Part shown: positions 17,780 through 26,233 of the stretch, piece after piece
Numbering within the stretch: position 1 is the first letter of the stretch
How the letters are laid out: every line of letters starts with the position of its first letter
Origin: Herbiconiux sp.
GTDB taxonomy: Bacteria > Actinomycetota > Actinomycetes > Actinomycetales > Microbacteriaceae
Direction of reading: 5' to 3'
Assembly (NCBI RefSeq): GCF_023264855.1
Contig: NZ_JAHFUW010000014.1
Location: 27,601-91,600 of the forward strand
DNA length: 64,000 nt
The notes under the pieces: model-generated
Told to the model about the DNA's origin: nothing
The model's input: only the letters and a program-made list of their open reading frames with translations
The model's database searches: none
Made by a program: the position numbers and the translations under genes

Positions 17780-19219
17780 ATGGAGTTTTCAGGCGATCCG
17801 GGCCGCAACGATCTGACCTATTCCGACGTGTTCCTCATTCCCTCCCGATCGGCGGTGACGAGCCGCCTCGACGTGTCGCTCGCGCCGACGGACGGCACGG
17901 GCGCGACGATCCCGATCGTCTCGGCCAACATGAACTCCGTCACCGGTCCGCGCCTGGCGGCGTCGCTCGCCCGGCGGGGTGGTCTCGGAGTGCTCCCGCA
18001 AGACATGCCGCTGCAGGATCTGGCCGCCGCCATCCGCTGGGTGAAAGACCAGCCCGTGGAGTTCGACACGCCCTTCGCCTTCCATCCGGCGCAGACCGTG
18101 GAGGAGGCGTTGCGCCTGGTGCCCGCCGTACCCGGACACGGGCTCGTGCTGCACGAGAGCGACGGCGCCTTCGTGGGCTGCATCGCGGCGTCCCGTCTGG
18201 CGACGGCGCTTCCGGATGCCCAACTCGGCGACCTGCTGCACGGTGCGCTGACCGCCATCTCGGCCGACGACATCGACGGGCCGCGCGAGGCCTTCGACGC
18301 CATGGTGGCCGCCGACATCGACTTCGCGCCGATCCTGCGCCACGGAGCGCTGGTGGGAACGCTGAGCCGCACGAGCGCCCTGCGCGCGACGATCTACCGG
18401 CCGGCCGTCGACGGCGACGGGCGCCTGCGGGTGGCCGCCGCCGTGGGCATCAACGGAGATGTGGTCGAGAAGGCCCGCGCGTTGGTCGCCGCCGGCGTCG
18501 ACGTGCTCGTGGTCGACACCGCCCACGGGCACCAGGAGGGGATGCTTCGCGCCCTCCGTGCGCTGCGCGCTGCGCACCTGGGGGTGCCGATCGCCGCCGG
18601 GAACGTGGTGACGGCGCGGGCCGTGGCCGATCTGGTCGACGCAGGGGCCGACATCCTGAAGGTCGGAGTGGGACCGGGGGCGATGTGCACGACCCGCATG
18701 ATGACCGCGGTCGGGCGCCCACAGTTCTCTGCCGTGCTCGAGACCGCCGAGGCCGCGCGCGAGCTCGGCGCCCACGTCTGGGCCGACGGCGGAGTGCGGT
18801 ACCCCCGCGACGTGGCGCTCGCCCTGGCCGCGGGCGCAGCATCCGTGATGATCGGCTCGTGGTTCGCCGGCACCATCGAGGCGCCCGGCACGCTGGCTGC
18901 GGATGCCGACGGCCGGCTCTACAAGGAGAGCTGGGGGATGGCCTCGACCAAGGCCGTGCAGGAGCGCTTCGGGCGCCTCGACGCCTACGAGCTGGCGCGC
19001 AAGACCCTCTTCGCCGAAGGGATCTCGTCGAGCCGCATCTACCTCGATCCGCTGCGGCCCTCGATCGAAGACTTGCTCGACATGATCACCTCGGGGGTGC
19101 GCAGCTCGTTCACCTATGCGGGCGCGGCCACGATGGCCGAGTTCCACGATCGCGCCGTGGTGGGCACGCAGTCGGCTGCGGGTTACGAGGAGGGCAAGGC
19201 GCTGCCGGTCAGTTGGTGA
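17780..19219 (+). CDS. guaB1: GuaB1 family IMP dehydrogenase-related protein (likely GMP reductase)
   Basis: Member of the IMPDH/GMP reductase family, 479 residues, cytosolic. The barrel residues include the active-site loop GPGAMCTTRMMTAVG with catalytic Cys, and DTAHGHQ and ADGGVRYPRD for nucleotide phosphate binding. A CBS-like insertion lies at about 95-215 (PAQTVEEALRLVP, HGALVGTLSRTSAL). It is annotated as GuaB1 in actinobacteria, where the mycobacterial protein has been reported to act as a GMP reductase in purine salvage. I assign the family with high confidence and the GMP reductase activity with less. Confidence 0.88.
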   Translation: MEFSGDPGRNDLTYSDVFLIPSRSAVTSRLDVSLAPTDGTGATIPIVSANMNSVTGPRLAASLARRGGLGVLPQDMPLQDLAAAIRWVKDQPVEFDTPFAFHPAQTVEEALRLVPAVPGHGLVLHESDGAFVGCIAASRLATALPDAQLGDLLHGALTAISADDIDGPREAFDAMVAADIDFAPILRHGALVGTLSRTSALRATIYRPAVDGDGRLRVAAAVGINGDVVEKARALVAAGVDVLVVDTAHGHQEGMLRALRALRAAHLGVPIAAGNVVTARAVADLVDAGADILKVGVGPGAMCTTRMMTAVGRPQFSAVLETAEAARELGAHVWADGGVRYPRDVALALAAGAASVMIGSWFAGTIEAPGTLAADADGRLYKESWGMASTKAVQERFGRLDAYELARKTLFAEGISSSRIYLDPLRPSIEDLLDMITSGVRSSFTYAGAATMAEFHDRAVVGTQSAAGYEEGKALPVSW

Positions 19220-19222
19220 CTG

Positions 19223-19326
19223 TATAATCGGCGGGACAATGGACGACCCTCCTTCTGCCCATCATCCGTTCTTCCTCTCCTCGCCGGTGGTAGCACCCTC
19301 CGGCCGCCTCCTAACGGGAGGCTCCC
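19223..19326 (+). promoter_or_regulatory. TATAAT promoter element and roughly 95-base leader with SD-masking hairpin
   Basis: A perfect TATAAT at 19223-19228 overlaps the end region of guaB1 by a few bases and would start an RNA near 19235. In the leader, GCCTCC at 19306-19311 pairs with GGAGGC at 19317-19322. That second arm contains the SD (GGGAGG) for the GTG at 19327, so folding would hide it. No known riboswitch class was recognised. Confidence 0.5.
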
Positions 19327-20751
19327 GTGGCCTTTGAGCTGATCATGCTCGGCGTGGGGCTCCTGCTCACCGTCGGCACCGGTTTCTTCGTCGCCTCCGA
19401 GTTCTCCCTCGTCAACCTCGACCGCTCCGATCTCGAAGCGCGCGCCGAGCGGGGTGAGAAGGGGATGCAGCCGACGATCAACGCGCTGAAGCACACCTCC
19501 ACGCACCTCTCCAGCGCGCAGCTCGGCATCACACTCACGACACTGCTCACCGGTTACACGATGGAGCCGGCCATCTCCAGTCTTCTGCGCGACCCGCTGC
19601 TGGGGCTCGGCATCCCCGAGACCGTGGTTCCGATCATCAGCGCGACCGTGGGCATCGTGTTCGCCACGCTGCTGTCGATGATCATCGGCGAGCTCGTACC
19701 GAAGAACTTCGCGCTGGCCCTGCCCTTGAAGACGGCGCGCATCGTGGTGCCGTTCCAGCTGGTGTTCACGGCCGTGTTCCGCCCCGCCGTGTCACTGCTC
19801 AACAACAGTGCCAACGGCATCCTTCGTGCCTTCGGCATCGAGCCGAAAGAAGAGCTGTCGGGTGCCCGTACGGCCGAAGAGCTGTCGTCGCTGCTGCGCC
19901 GTTCGGCGATGCAGGGCAGCCTCGACCTCGATACCGCGACTCTGCTGAACCGCACTCTGCTGTTCTCCTCGCACGACGCCTCCGACGTGATGACCCCGCG
20001 GCCGCGCATCGCGAGCGTCAAGCGCGACGACACCGCGGCGACCGTGCTGGCGCTCGCCCGCTCCAACGGGCACTCACGGTTCCCGGTGATCGACGAGGGC
20101 ATCGACGACATCGTCGGGCTCGTGCACGTGAAGCAGGCGGTGGCCATCCCGCGCGAACGCCGTGCGGAGGTGCCCGTCACGGCCATCATGACCGAGACGG
20201 TGCGCGTGCCCGAGACCATGAAGCTCGACGTTCTGCTCGGCGAGCTGCGCGGGCGGGGTTATCAGATGGCCGTGGTGATGGACGAGTACGGCGGAACCGC
20301 CGGCGTCGTCACCCTCGAAGACCTCGTGGAGGAGATCGTCGGCGAACTGGTCGACGAGCACGACCGTAGCCGGGCCGGAGTCGTGCAATCGCGGGGAGCC
20401 ACCACGTTCCCCGGTTCGCTTCGGCCGGACGAGCTGGCCGATCAGGCCGGCATCCAGGTGCCGGAGGACGGGCCGTACGAGACCGTGGCCGGCTTCGTGA
20501 TGAGCGAGTTGGGCCGGCTTCCTGTGGTGGGTGACACGGTGGTGCTTCCCGACGGGGCGCTGCGGGTGGAGCGCCTGGACGGGCGGCGGATCGATCGCAT
20601 CCGGTTCATGCCCGCTCCCGCCGAGGAGGTTCCGGATGCCGACGGCAGCCGGTCGGGCCTGGCCAAGAACCGGGCCGACTTCGACAGGGCCGTGACGAAA
20701 GACGCAGCGACCAAAGAAGCAGTGACCAAGAAGGGGGTGGACCATGTCTGA
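19327..20751 (+). CDS. Hemolysin-family CNNM/CorC-type membrane protein, first paralogue
   Basis: Integral membrane protein of 474 residues with an N-terminal DUF21/CNNM domain (TM helices in residues 1-150, with FFVASEFSLVNLDRSDLE and GELVPKNFALALP), paired CBS domains (about 215-340, VMTPRP and VVMDEYGGTAGVVTLEDLVEEI) and a C-terminal CorC_HlyC domain. Relatives include bacterial Mg export proteins such as MpfA, so magnesium or cobalt export is likely; hemolysin is a historic name. The tail ends in an odd repetitive TKDAATKEAVTKKG. It overlaps the second paralogue by eight bases. Translation starts at GTG 19327 after GGGAGG. Confidence 0.9.
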   Translation: MAFELIMLGVGLLLTVGTGFFVASEFSLVNLDRSDLEARAERGEKGMQPTINALKHTSTHLSSAQLGITLTTLLTGYTMEPAISSLLRDPLLGLGIPETVVPIISATVGIVFATLLSMIIGELVPKNFALALPLKTARIVVPFQLVFTAVFRPAVSLLNNSANGILRAFGIEPKEELSGARTAEELSSLLRRSAMQGSLDLDTATLLNRTLLFSSHDASDVMTPRPRIASVKRDDTAATVLALARSNGHSRFPVIDEGIDDIVGLVHVKQAVAIPRERRAEVPVTAIMTETVRVPETMKLDVLLGELRGRGYQMAVVMDEYGGTAGVVTLEDLVEEIVGELVDEHDRSRAGVVQSRGATTFPGSLRPDELADQAGIQVPEDGPYETVAGFVMSELGRLPVVGDTVVLPDGALRVERLDGRRIDRIRFMPAPAEEVPDADGSRSGLAKNRADFDRAVTKDAATKEAVTKKGVDHV

Positions 20752-21778
20752 TTGGCTCGGAATTCTCTGGCTCGTCCTCCTGCTGATCGGCAACGCCTTC
20801 TTCGTGGGCGCGGAGTTCGCCGTCATCTCGGCCCGTCGCTCGCAGATCGAGCCGCTCGCCGAGCAGGGCAAGGCCAGCGCCAAGACCGCCCTCTGGGCGA
20901 TGGAGCACGCCACCCTCATGCTGGCGACCAGCCAGCTGGGCATCACCGTGTGCTCGCTGCTCATCCTGAACGTGTCCGAACCCGCCATCCATCACCTGCT
21001 CGAGGTTCCGCTGCATCTCACCGGTCTGCCCGAAGAGGTGATCGGCACGGTCGCGTTCATCATCACGCTCGTGCTGGTGTCGTTCCTGCACGTGGTGTTC
21101 GGCGAGATGGTGCCGAAGAACCTGTCGTTCTCGGTGCCCGACCGCGCTGTGCTGCTGCTGGCGCCCCCGCTGGTGGGCATCGCGCGCATCTTCCGCTTCA
21201 TCATCGTGGCGCTGAACTCCACGGCGAACGGCGTGTTGCGCCTGTTCAAGGTGGAGCCCAAGAGCGAGGCCGCGAGTGCGTTCACGCTCGACGAGGTGTC
21301 GACCATCGTGGCGCAGTCCACGAAGGAGGGCGTGCTCTCCGATAACACCGGCACGCTGTCGGCGGCGTTCGAGTTCACCACCAAGACCGTGGCCGAGGTG
21401 GCGGTGCCGCTCTCGTCGCTGGTCAGCCTGCCCGATTCGGCCACGCCGGCCGACGTCGAACGTGCCGTCGCCAAGTACGGCTTCTCGCGCTATGTGCTCG
21501 TCGACGCGGAGGGGCTGCCTTCGGGGTACGTGCATCTGAAAGACGTGATCGATCTCGACGACGACGAGTTCGACGACCCGATCCCGGCCAAGCGCATCCG
21601 TCAGCTGCCCTCGCTGTTCGAGAAGACCGATCTGGAGGATGCCCTGGCCTCGATGCGCAAGTCGGGGGCGCATCTGGCGCGGTCGTTCACGGAGTCGGGC
21701 TCGACGACGGGCGTGCTGTTCCTCGAGGACATCATCGAGGAGCTGGTGGGCGAGGTTCAGGACGCTACTCGGCGGTAG
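20744..21778 (+). CDS. Hemolysin-family CNNM/CBS membrane protein, second paralogue, lacking CorC_HlyC domain
   Basis: Second DUF21/CNNM protein of 344 residues in the same operon. TM helices occupy the first 150 residues (FFVGAEFAVISARRSQIE, HVVFGEMVPKNLSF), followed by a CBS pair (to about 335, ending in GSTTGVLFLEDIIEELVGEV). The C-terminal CorC_HlyC domain of the first paralogue is missing. Such long/short pairs are common in actinobacteria, and the two may form a heteromeric transporter. ATG 20744 follows AAGGGGG and overlaps the upstream stop by eight bases. Confidence 0.9.
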   Translation: MSDWLGILWLVLLLIGNAFFVGAEFAVISARRSQIEPLAEQGKASAKTALWAMEHATLMLATSQLGITVCSLLILNVSEPAIHHLLEVPLHLTGLPEEVIGTVAFIITLVLVSFLHVVFGEMVPKNLSFSVPDRAVLLLAPPLVGIARIFRFIIVALNSTANGVLRLFKVEPKSEAASAFTLDEVSTIVAQSTKEGVLSDNTGTLSAAFEFTTKTVAEVAVPLSSLVSLPDSATPADVERAVAKYGFSRYVLVDAEGLPSGYVHLKDVIDLDDDEFDDPIPAKRIRQLPSLFEKTDLEDALASMRKSGAHLARSFTESGSTTGVLFLEDIIEELVGEVQDATRR

Positions 21779-21844
21779 GTTCCGCGGGGTGGCGCGGCAG
21801 TCGTACGGGGCTGAATGTCGGTGGTCACTGATTGAATTAATCTC

Positions 21845-23203
21845 ATGATAGAGATGAAGGAATCGGATGCCGGCACACGGCGACGATTCCTCGCGCGTGA
21901 AGCGTTCGATGATGATCTCTACCTGCTGGAAGACATTCGGCGTCGGAAGTCGGCGTTGGAGGGGGACGAGAGCGTCGTGGTGGCGCGGTTGTCGCGGCGT
22001 GCCAGGGGGATGACATTGGGGCTCGACGCGGACGAGTCAGCGCTGTGTGGGTTTGCTCGAACCGACGAGGAGAAGCGGCTGCTGGTCGCCGAGGTCGGGG
22101 CGGCGGTGCGGGTGCCGGAGGGCACGGTCGGTGTGATGGTGTCGGATGCGGAGACACTCGCCACGTCCTTGCCGTTGACGTTGGCTGCTCTGCAGGCGGG
22201 GGAGATCACCGGCCGACACGCCCACGTCATGGTCGCCCAGTGCTCCACAATCCCCCTGGAAGCGCACGCGCAGTTCGAGGAGGCGTTGCTGCCGGTGGCG
22301 GGACGGTTGACGGTGGCGCAGTTCACCCAGCGCGCCCGCGTCTTCCGGGAGCGAGTGCATCCTGACTCTCCCCGTAAGCGGCACGTGGAGGCGTTGGATC
22401 GTCGGGGTGTGTGGGTGGATCCGGCGGCGGACGGGATGGCTCAGTTGAGCGTGTTGCTGCCGGCCGCGGATGCGATCGCGATCGATGACAAGCTCGATCA
22501 GATCGCCCGCTCCCAGCGCGGCCCCGACGAGCCCCGCACCCACGCCCAACGCCGCTGCGACGCAGCAATCGCCCTACTGCTCGATCCCGAGGGTGACCTT
22601 GCCCGGGTGGCGCAGCGGATCCGCCCGCAGGTCATCCTCACCGTTCCCGCCCTGTCGCTCCTGGGCCACACGGAGGAGCCCGCCGAACTGCACGGGTATG
22701 GCCCGATCGACCCCGTGACGGCCCGCCGCCTGACCGCAGACGCACCGAGCGTGACCCGGTGGCTGACCGACCCGGTCACCGGTCGGGTGCTGGATGTGGG
22801 GCGGGAGAACTACCGCATCCCGACCGAACTGCGCCTGGCGCTCACGATCGAAGACGAGACCTGCCGGTTCCCCGGCTGCCGACGCCGCGCGCAACGGTGT
22901 GAACTCGACCACGTCCACGCCTGGGCCCACGGCGGTGAAACCTCCCACGCGAACCTCGCGAGCCTGTGCTCGAAGCATCACCACTTGAAGCACGAATCCG
23001 ACTGGACCGTCGAAGCACTCTCCGACCGGGAGTTGCGGTGGACATCCCCGATCGGCAGGGTTCACATCACCGAACCCGCCAACCCGGCACACCCACCCTG
23101 GCCCGAACGACCACCGACCCCGGGGGTGGAACCATCACCGAAACGACCCACCTTCAAACCGGTCGGCGACAGCCCCACCATGCCTGACAACGCGCCCTTC
23201 TGA
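21845..23203 (+). CDS. HNH endonuclease signature protein with DUF222 domain (13E12 type)
   Basis: Protein of 452 residues: a DUF222 helical domain (about 35-300) followed by an HNH nuclease motif (CRFPGC, CELDHVHAWAHGGET, NLASLCSKHHHLKH, about 335-380). The family is multicopy in many actinobacteria and was first noted in the M. tuberculosis REP13E12 repeats; its role is unknown. The Cys and His residues of the zinc/metal site are intact, so it looks functional. A second in-frame ATG lies at 21854. The region just before it is AT-rich. No terminal repeats or transposase are seen, so mobility is only suspected. The tail is Pro-rich. Confidence 0.88.
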   Translation: MIEMKESDAGTRRRFLAREAFDDDLYLLEDIRRRKSALEGDESVVVARLSRRARGMTLGLDADESALCGFARTDEEKRLLVAEVGAAVRVPEGTVGVMVSDAETLATSLPLTLAALQAGEITGRHAHVMVAQCSTIPLEAHAQFEEALLPVAGRLTVAQFTQRARVFRERVHPDSPRKRHVEALDRRGVWVDPAADGMAQLSVLLPAADAIAIDDKLDQIARSQRGPDEPRTHAQRRCDAAIALLLDPEGDLARVAQRIRPQVILTVPALSLLGHTEEPAELHGYGPIDPVTARRLTADAPSVTRWLTDPVTGRVLDVGRENYRIPTELRLALTIEDETCRFPGCRRRAQRCELDHVHAWAHGGETSHANLASLCSKHHHLKHESDWTVEALSDRELRWTSPIGRVHITEPANPAHPPWPERPPTPGVEPSPKRPTFKPVGDSPTMPDNAPF

Positions 23204-23238
23204 TCACCACCGCAACGGCCAGCTATCGGCCGAGGGAC

Positions 23239-24378
23239 TTAGTGGCGGGGGCGTGCTCGCAGGTACGGGGCGGGCCAGTAGTCGATGTCCACACCGAGCT
23301 CGGTGGCGGCACGCAGGGCGAAGTGCGGGTCGCGGAGCAGTTCGCGCGCCAGCAGAACCACGTCGGCACGACCCGAGGCCACGATCTCTTCTGCCTCCTG
23401 AGGCGTCGTGATCAGACCCACGGCCCCGACCGGTGCGTCGGCGTTCTGCTTCACATACTCGGCGAACGGAACCTGGTAGAGCGGACCGACCGGGATGCGC
23501 ACGCCCAGCACGTTGCCACCGGTCGAGATGTCGAAGAGGTCGGCGCCGGCATCCTGAGCCCACGCCGCGACCAGGGCGGTCTGCTCCTGGTTCCAGGGCG
23601 GCGCGGTCGCCGCCTCGCCGCGCTCATCGATCGCATCCTCGCCCTCGCCCGGCTCGTCGAGCCAGTCGGTGGCCGACAGACGCACGAACAGAGGCACGCC
23701 CTCACCCACCTCGGCACGGATGGCGCGCACGATCTCCAGCAGCAGCCGGGCGCGGTTCTCCAGCGAGCCGCCGTATTCGTCCGTGCGGTCGTTGGACGCG
23801 GGGGACAGGAACTGATGCACCAGGTAACCGTGCGCTCCGTGGATCTCGATGACCTCGAAACCGGCCTCGACGGCCCGACGGGCGGCCACCCGGAAATCGT
23901 CGACCACACCGGCGATCTGTTCCACCGTGAGTGCGATCGGCACGGCGTATCCGGTGAATGCTAGGGCGGAGGGCCCGACCGTCTGCCAGCCACCTTCTTC
24001 GACCGGGACTGTGCCCTGCGCGGGGCTCCAGGTGCGGTACGTCGACGCCTTTCGGCCGGCATGGGCGAGCTGGATGCCGGGAATCGCGCCTTGAGCGCGC
24101 ACGAAGGCGGTGATCCGAGTGAACGCATCGCGCTGCGAGTCGTTCCAGATACCCAGGTCTTCCGGTGAGATGCGGCCCTCGGGCGACACGGCCGTGGCTT
24201 CGGTCAGAATCAGCCCCGCACCGCCGATGGCGAACGAGGCGAGGTGTGCGAAGTGCCAGTCACCGGGCATCCCGTCACGCCGCTCCACCGAGTACTGGCA
24301 CATCGGTGCCACCCAGATGCGGTTGCGCGTCGTGACCGAGCGGAGAGTGAGAGGGGCGAAGAGAGCGGAGTCGGGCAC
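23239..24378 (-). CDS. NADH:flavin oxidoreductase, old yellow enzyme family (YqjM/XenA-like)
   Basis: FMN-dependent ene-reductase of 379 residues. The thermophilic-like OYE signature is present: APMCQYS with the FMN-modulating Cys near residue 26, QLAHAGRK near 105, and HGAHGYLVHQFLSPASNDR near 175-193. The flavin phosphate site is near GLITTPQEAEEIV and ADVVLLAREL. Such enzymes reduce activated double bonds, often in electrophile detoxification; the natural substrate is unknown. The GTG start at 24378 follows AAAGGAC. It is divergent from nnrD. Confidence 0.92.
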   Translation of the reverse strand: MPDSALFAPLTLRSVTTRNRIWVAPMCQYSVERRDGMPGDWHFAHLASFAIGGAGLILTEATAVSPEGRISPEDLGIWNDSQRDAFTRITAFVRAQGAIPGIQLAHAGRKASTYRTWSPAQGTVPVEEGGWQTVGPSALAFTGYAVPIALTVEQIAGVVDDFRVAARRAVEAGFEVIEIHGAHGYLVHQFLSPASNDRTDEYGGSLENRARLLLEIVRAIRAEVGEGVPLFVRLSATDWLDEPGEGEDAIDERGEAATAPPWNQEQTALVAAWAQDAGADLFDISTGGNVLGVRIPVGPLYQVPFAEYVKQNADAPVGAVGLITTPQEAEEIVASGRADVVLLARELLRDPHFALRAATELGVDIDYWPAPYLRARPRH

Positions 24379-24457
24379 GCGCGTCCTTTCGGAAGGCCAT
24401 CGGGGGTGTCCTTCGATTATCGTCCTTCGCGGGCGAGCCCCTGTCGGTCGCCCGTCC

Positions 24458-24463
24458 TATCGT
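24458..24463 (+). promoter_or_regulatory. Leaderless-type -10 (TATCGT) for nnrD
   Basis: TATCGT lies six bases before ATG 24470, supporting that start over the much longer frame that begins at 24110 in the opposite-strand gene. Confidence 0.5.
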
Positions 24464-24469
24464 GGAGTC

Positions 24470-25342
24470 ATGAGCGATCAGGCATCCGCGACCGACTGGC
24501 GTGACTGGACCGAACTGGCGGCGGCCGAGTGCATCGCGGCACCGGGAGCCGACGACGACAAGTACTCCCGGGGCGTGCTGGGAGTGGTGACGGGGTCGGA
24601 CGAGTTCCCGGGCGCCGCGGTGCTCGGCGTCGAGGCGGCCGCCCGGACGGGCCTCGGTATGGTGCGGTACCTCGGCCCCGACACGGCCAGCCGGTTCGTG
24701 CTGCAGGCGCGACCCGAGGTCGTCACCGCATCCGGCCGCGTGCAGGCCTGGCTCGTGGGCTCCGGGATGAGCGCCGCCACCCGCAGCGACGACGACCAGC
24801 GCCGGCTCACCGCGGCCTTCGCCGACGGCACCCCGATCGTGGTCGATGCGGGTGCCCTAGACCTGCTGGGCTCGGTCACCGGGCCCGCAGTCATCACTCC
24901 GCACGCGGGCGAACTCGTCGGAGTTCTCGACGCCCACGGCATCACGGCCGACCGCGCCGCCGTGCAGGCCGACCCAGCGCGCTGGGCCGAACGGGCGGCC
25001 GACGCCACCGGCCTGGTGGTGCTGCTCAAGGGCCGCGTCACCCACGTCTGCTCGCCCCTGCTCGACGGCGAACGGATCGGCGCACGCATCGAAGCACCCT
25101 CCAGCTGGGCCGCGACGGCGGGCTCGGGTGACGTGCTCGGCGGCATCGTCGGCGCCGTCATCGCCACCCACGCCGAGCAGGCGGCCGATCCGGAGCGCCT
25201 GGTGGCCCTGGCCGCGACAGGCGCCTATGTGCACGCCTGGGCGGCCGAACGAGCTTCACGCGGCGGGCCGATCGTCGCCTCCGACATCGCAGCGTCGGTG
25301 CCGCGGCTGATCGCGCGGCTGGTCAGCGGCATCGACGACTGA
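24470..25342 (+). CDS. nnrD: ADP/ATP-dependent (S)-NAD(P)H-hydrate dehydratase
   Basis: Repairs hydrated NADH and NADPH, 290 residues, ribokinase-like fold. Visible motifs are YSRGVLGVVTGSDEFPGAAVL at the N-terminus (two shorter pieces), VVDAGALDLL near 125, ITPHAGELVGV near 145 and the nucleotide/catalytic loop ATAGSGDVLGGIVGA near 220. It is a stand-alone dehydratase; the NnrE epimerase domain of the E. coli fusion is absent here. It is divergently transcribed from an NAD(P)H-using flavoenzyme, a sensible but unproven link. Confidence 0.92.
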   Translation: MSDQASATDWRDWTELAAAECIAAPGADDDKYSRGVLGVVTGSDEFPGAAVLGVEAAARTGLGMVRYLGPDTASRFVLQARPEVVTASGRVQAWLVGSGMSAATRSDDDQRRLTAAFADGTPIVVDAGALDLLGSVTGPAVITPHAGELVGVLDAHGITADRAAVQADPARWAERAADATGLVVLLKGRVTHVCSPLLDGERIGARIEAPSSWAATAGSGDVLGGIVGAVIATHAEQAADPERLVALAATGAYVHAWAAERASRGGPIVASDIAASVPRLIARLVSGIDD

Positions 25343-25401
25343 ACGAGCCCGTCGACTGAAAGAGCCTGCCGTCATCGGCCGAAGTGCCGACTAGGTGTCG
25401 G

Positions 25402-26079
25402 TCAGTCGGTCGGGACGGCGGTGAGCGAGACCTCGATGGTCGAACGGCCCGACGCGGTGCCCGGCACGGTGATGCCGTAATCCGCCAGATCGACCGGGAT
25501 GCTGCCCGAGAGCGTCACCGTCTCGCCGTCCGTCTCGAGCAGTGCATCGAGCGACACGGTGTTGCTCACACCGCGAACGGTCAGGATCCCCGAAACCGGT
25601 ACCGTCTCGTCGTCACCGTCCTCGGTCTCCAGAGGAATGGCCTGGGTGAGCACGAACGTGGCGGTCGAGTTGCCGCCGGTCGCCGCGATCAGCCCTCGCA
25701 GCACCAGATCCTGCGCCGGATCCGAGCCGGCCAAGGTCGAGAGGTCGACCATGAACTCCGCCTCGGTGACGGCCTCATCCGTGCGACCGATCATGCCCGA
25801 GATGTCGGAGGTCCGCCCGCCGACGAGCTGCTCGCCCGCGGCACTCAGGCGGTACTCCACCCACGACGAGGGGTCGATCTGCCAGCTGCTGGTCGCGCCC
25901 GACGCTCCGGCCACCTCGTCGGCCGGGGTGTCGACCACGGTGGGGACGATCTGCTGCATCGTGGCCGTGGAGTCCAGCGCCATGCTGCGCCCGAGGATGG
26001 GCATCGCCACCGCGGCTACGGCACCGACAGCGGCCGCGCCCGCGATGAGGGCGACGACGTACTTGACGGAGTTCTTCAC
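25402..26079 (-). CDS. YceI-family protein, membrane-anchored
   Basis: Protein of 225 residues with an N-terminal signal anchor (KNSVKYVVALIAGAAAVGA, split at its charge) and a YceI lipocalin-like domain from about 65: WQIDPSSWVEYRL, VDLSTLAGSDP, SGILTVRGVSNTVSL and DYGITVPG. YceI proteins bind isoprenoid-type lipids such as polyprenyl quinones; the ligand here is unknown. I start at GTG 26079, directly before the basic residues of the anchor. A longer frame to 26163 would put 28 hydrophilic residues ahead of it and is less likely. It is convergent with nnrD. Confidence 0.85.
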   Translation of the reverse strand: MKNSVKYVVALIAGAAAVGAVAAVAMPILGRSMALDSTATMQQIVPTVVDTPADEVAGASGATSSWQIDPSSWVEYRLSAAGEQLVGGRTSDISGMIGRTDEAVTEAEFMVDLSTLAGSDPAQDLVLRGLIAATGGNSTATFVLTQAIPLETEDGDDETVPVSGILTVRGVSNTVSLDALLETDGETVTLSGSIPVDLADYGITVPGTASGRSTIEVSLTAVPTD

Positions 26080-26233
26080 GGGACGCTTTCGGATCGGGAA
26101 CGATGACCAGTCAAGCAAGCGAAGGTGGTCGATCGCTGGGAACCGCCGGAGTACGCCCTGCATCTTCGGTCACAGCTCGCCCCCCCCACCACGACGACTG
26201 CGCCGGTCACCGTGCATTCAGAGTGCGCCCACT

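Noticed and set aside
21845..23203. The DUF222/HNH gene as part of an insertion sequence or intein
   Set aside because: No terminal inverted repeats, target duplications, transposase or split host gene are visible; only its family history suggests mobility.
26180..26187. A run of eight C residues as a phase-variation tract
   Set aside because: It lies in the intergenic gap upstream of the GT87 gene, not at a sensible promoter spacing or inside a gene, so length change would have no clear effect.
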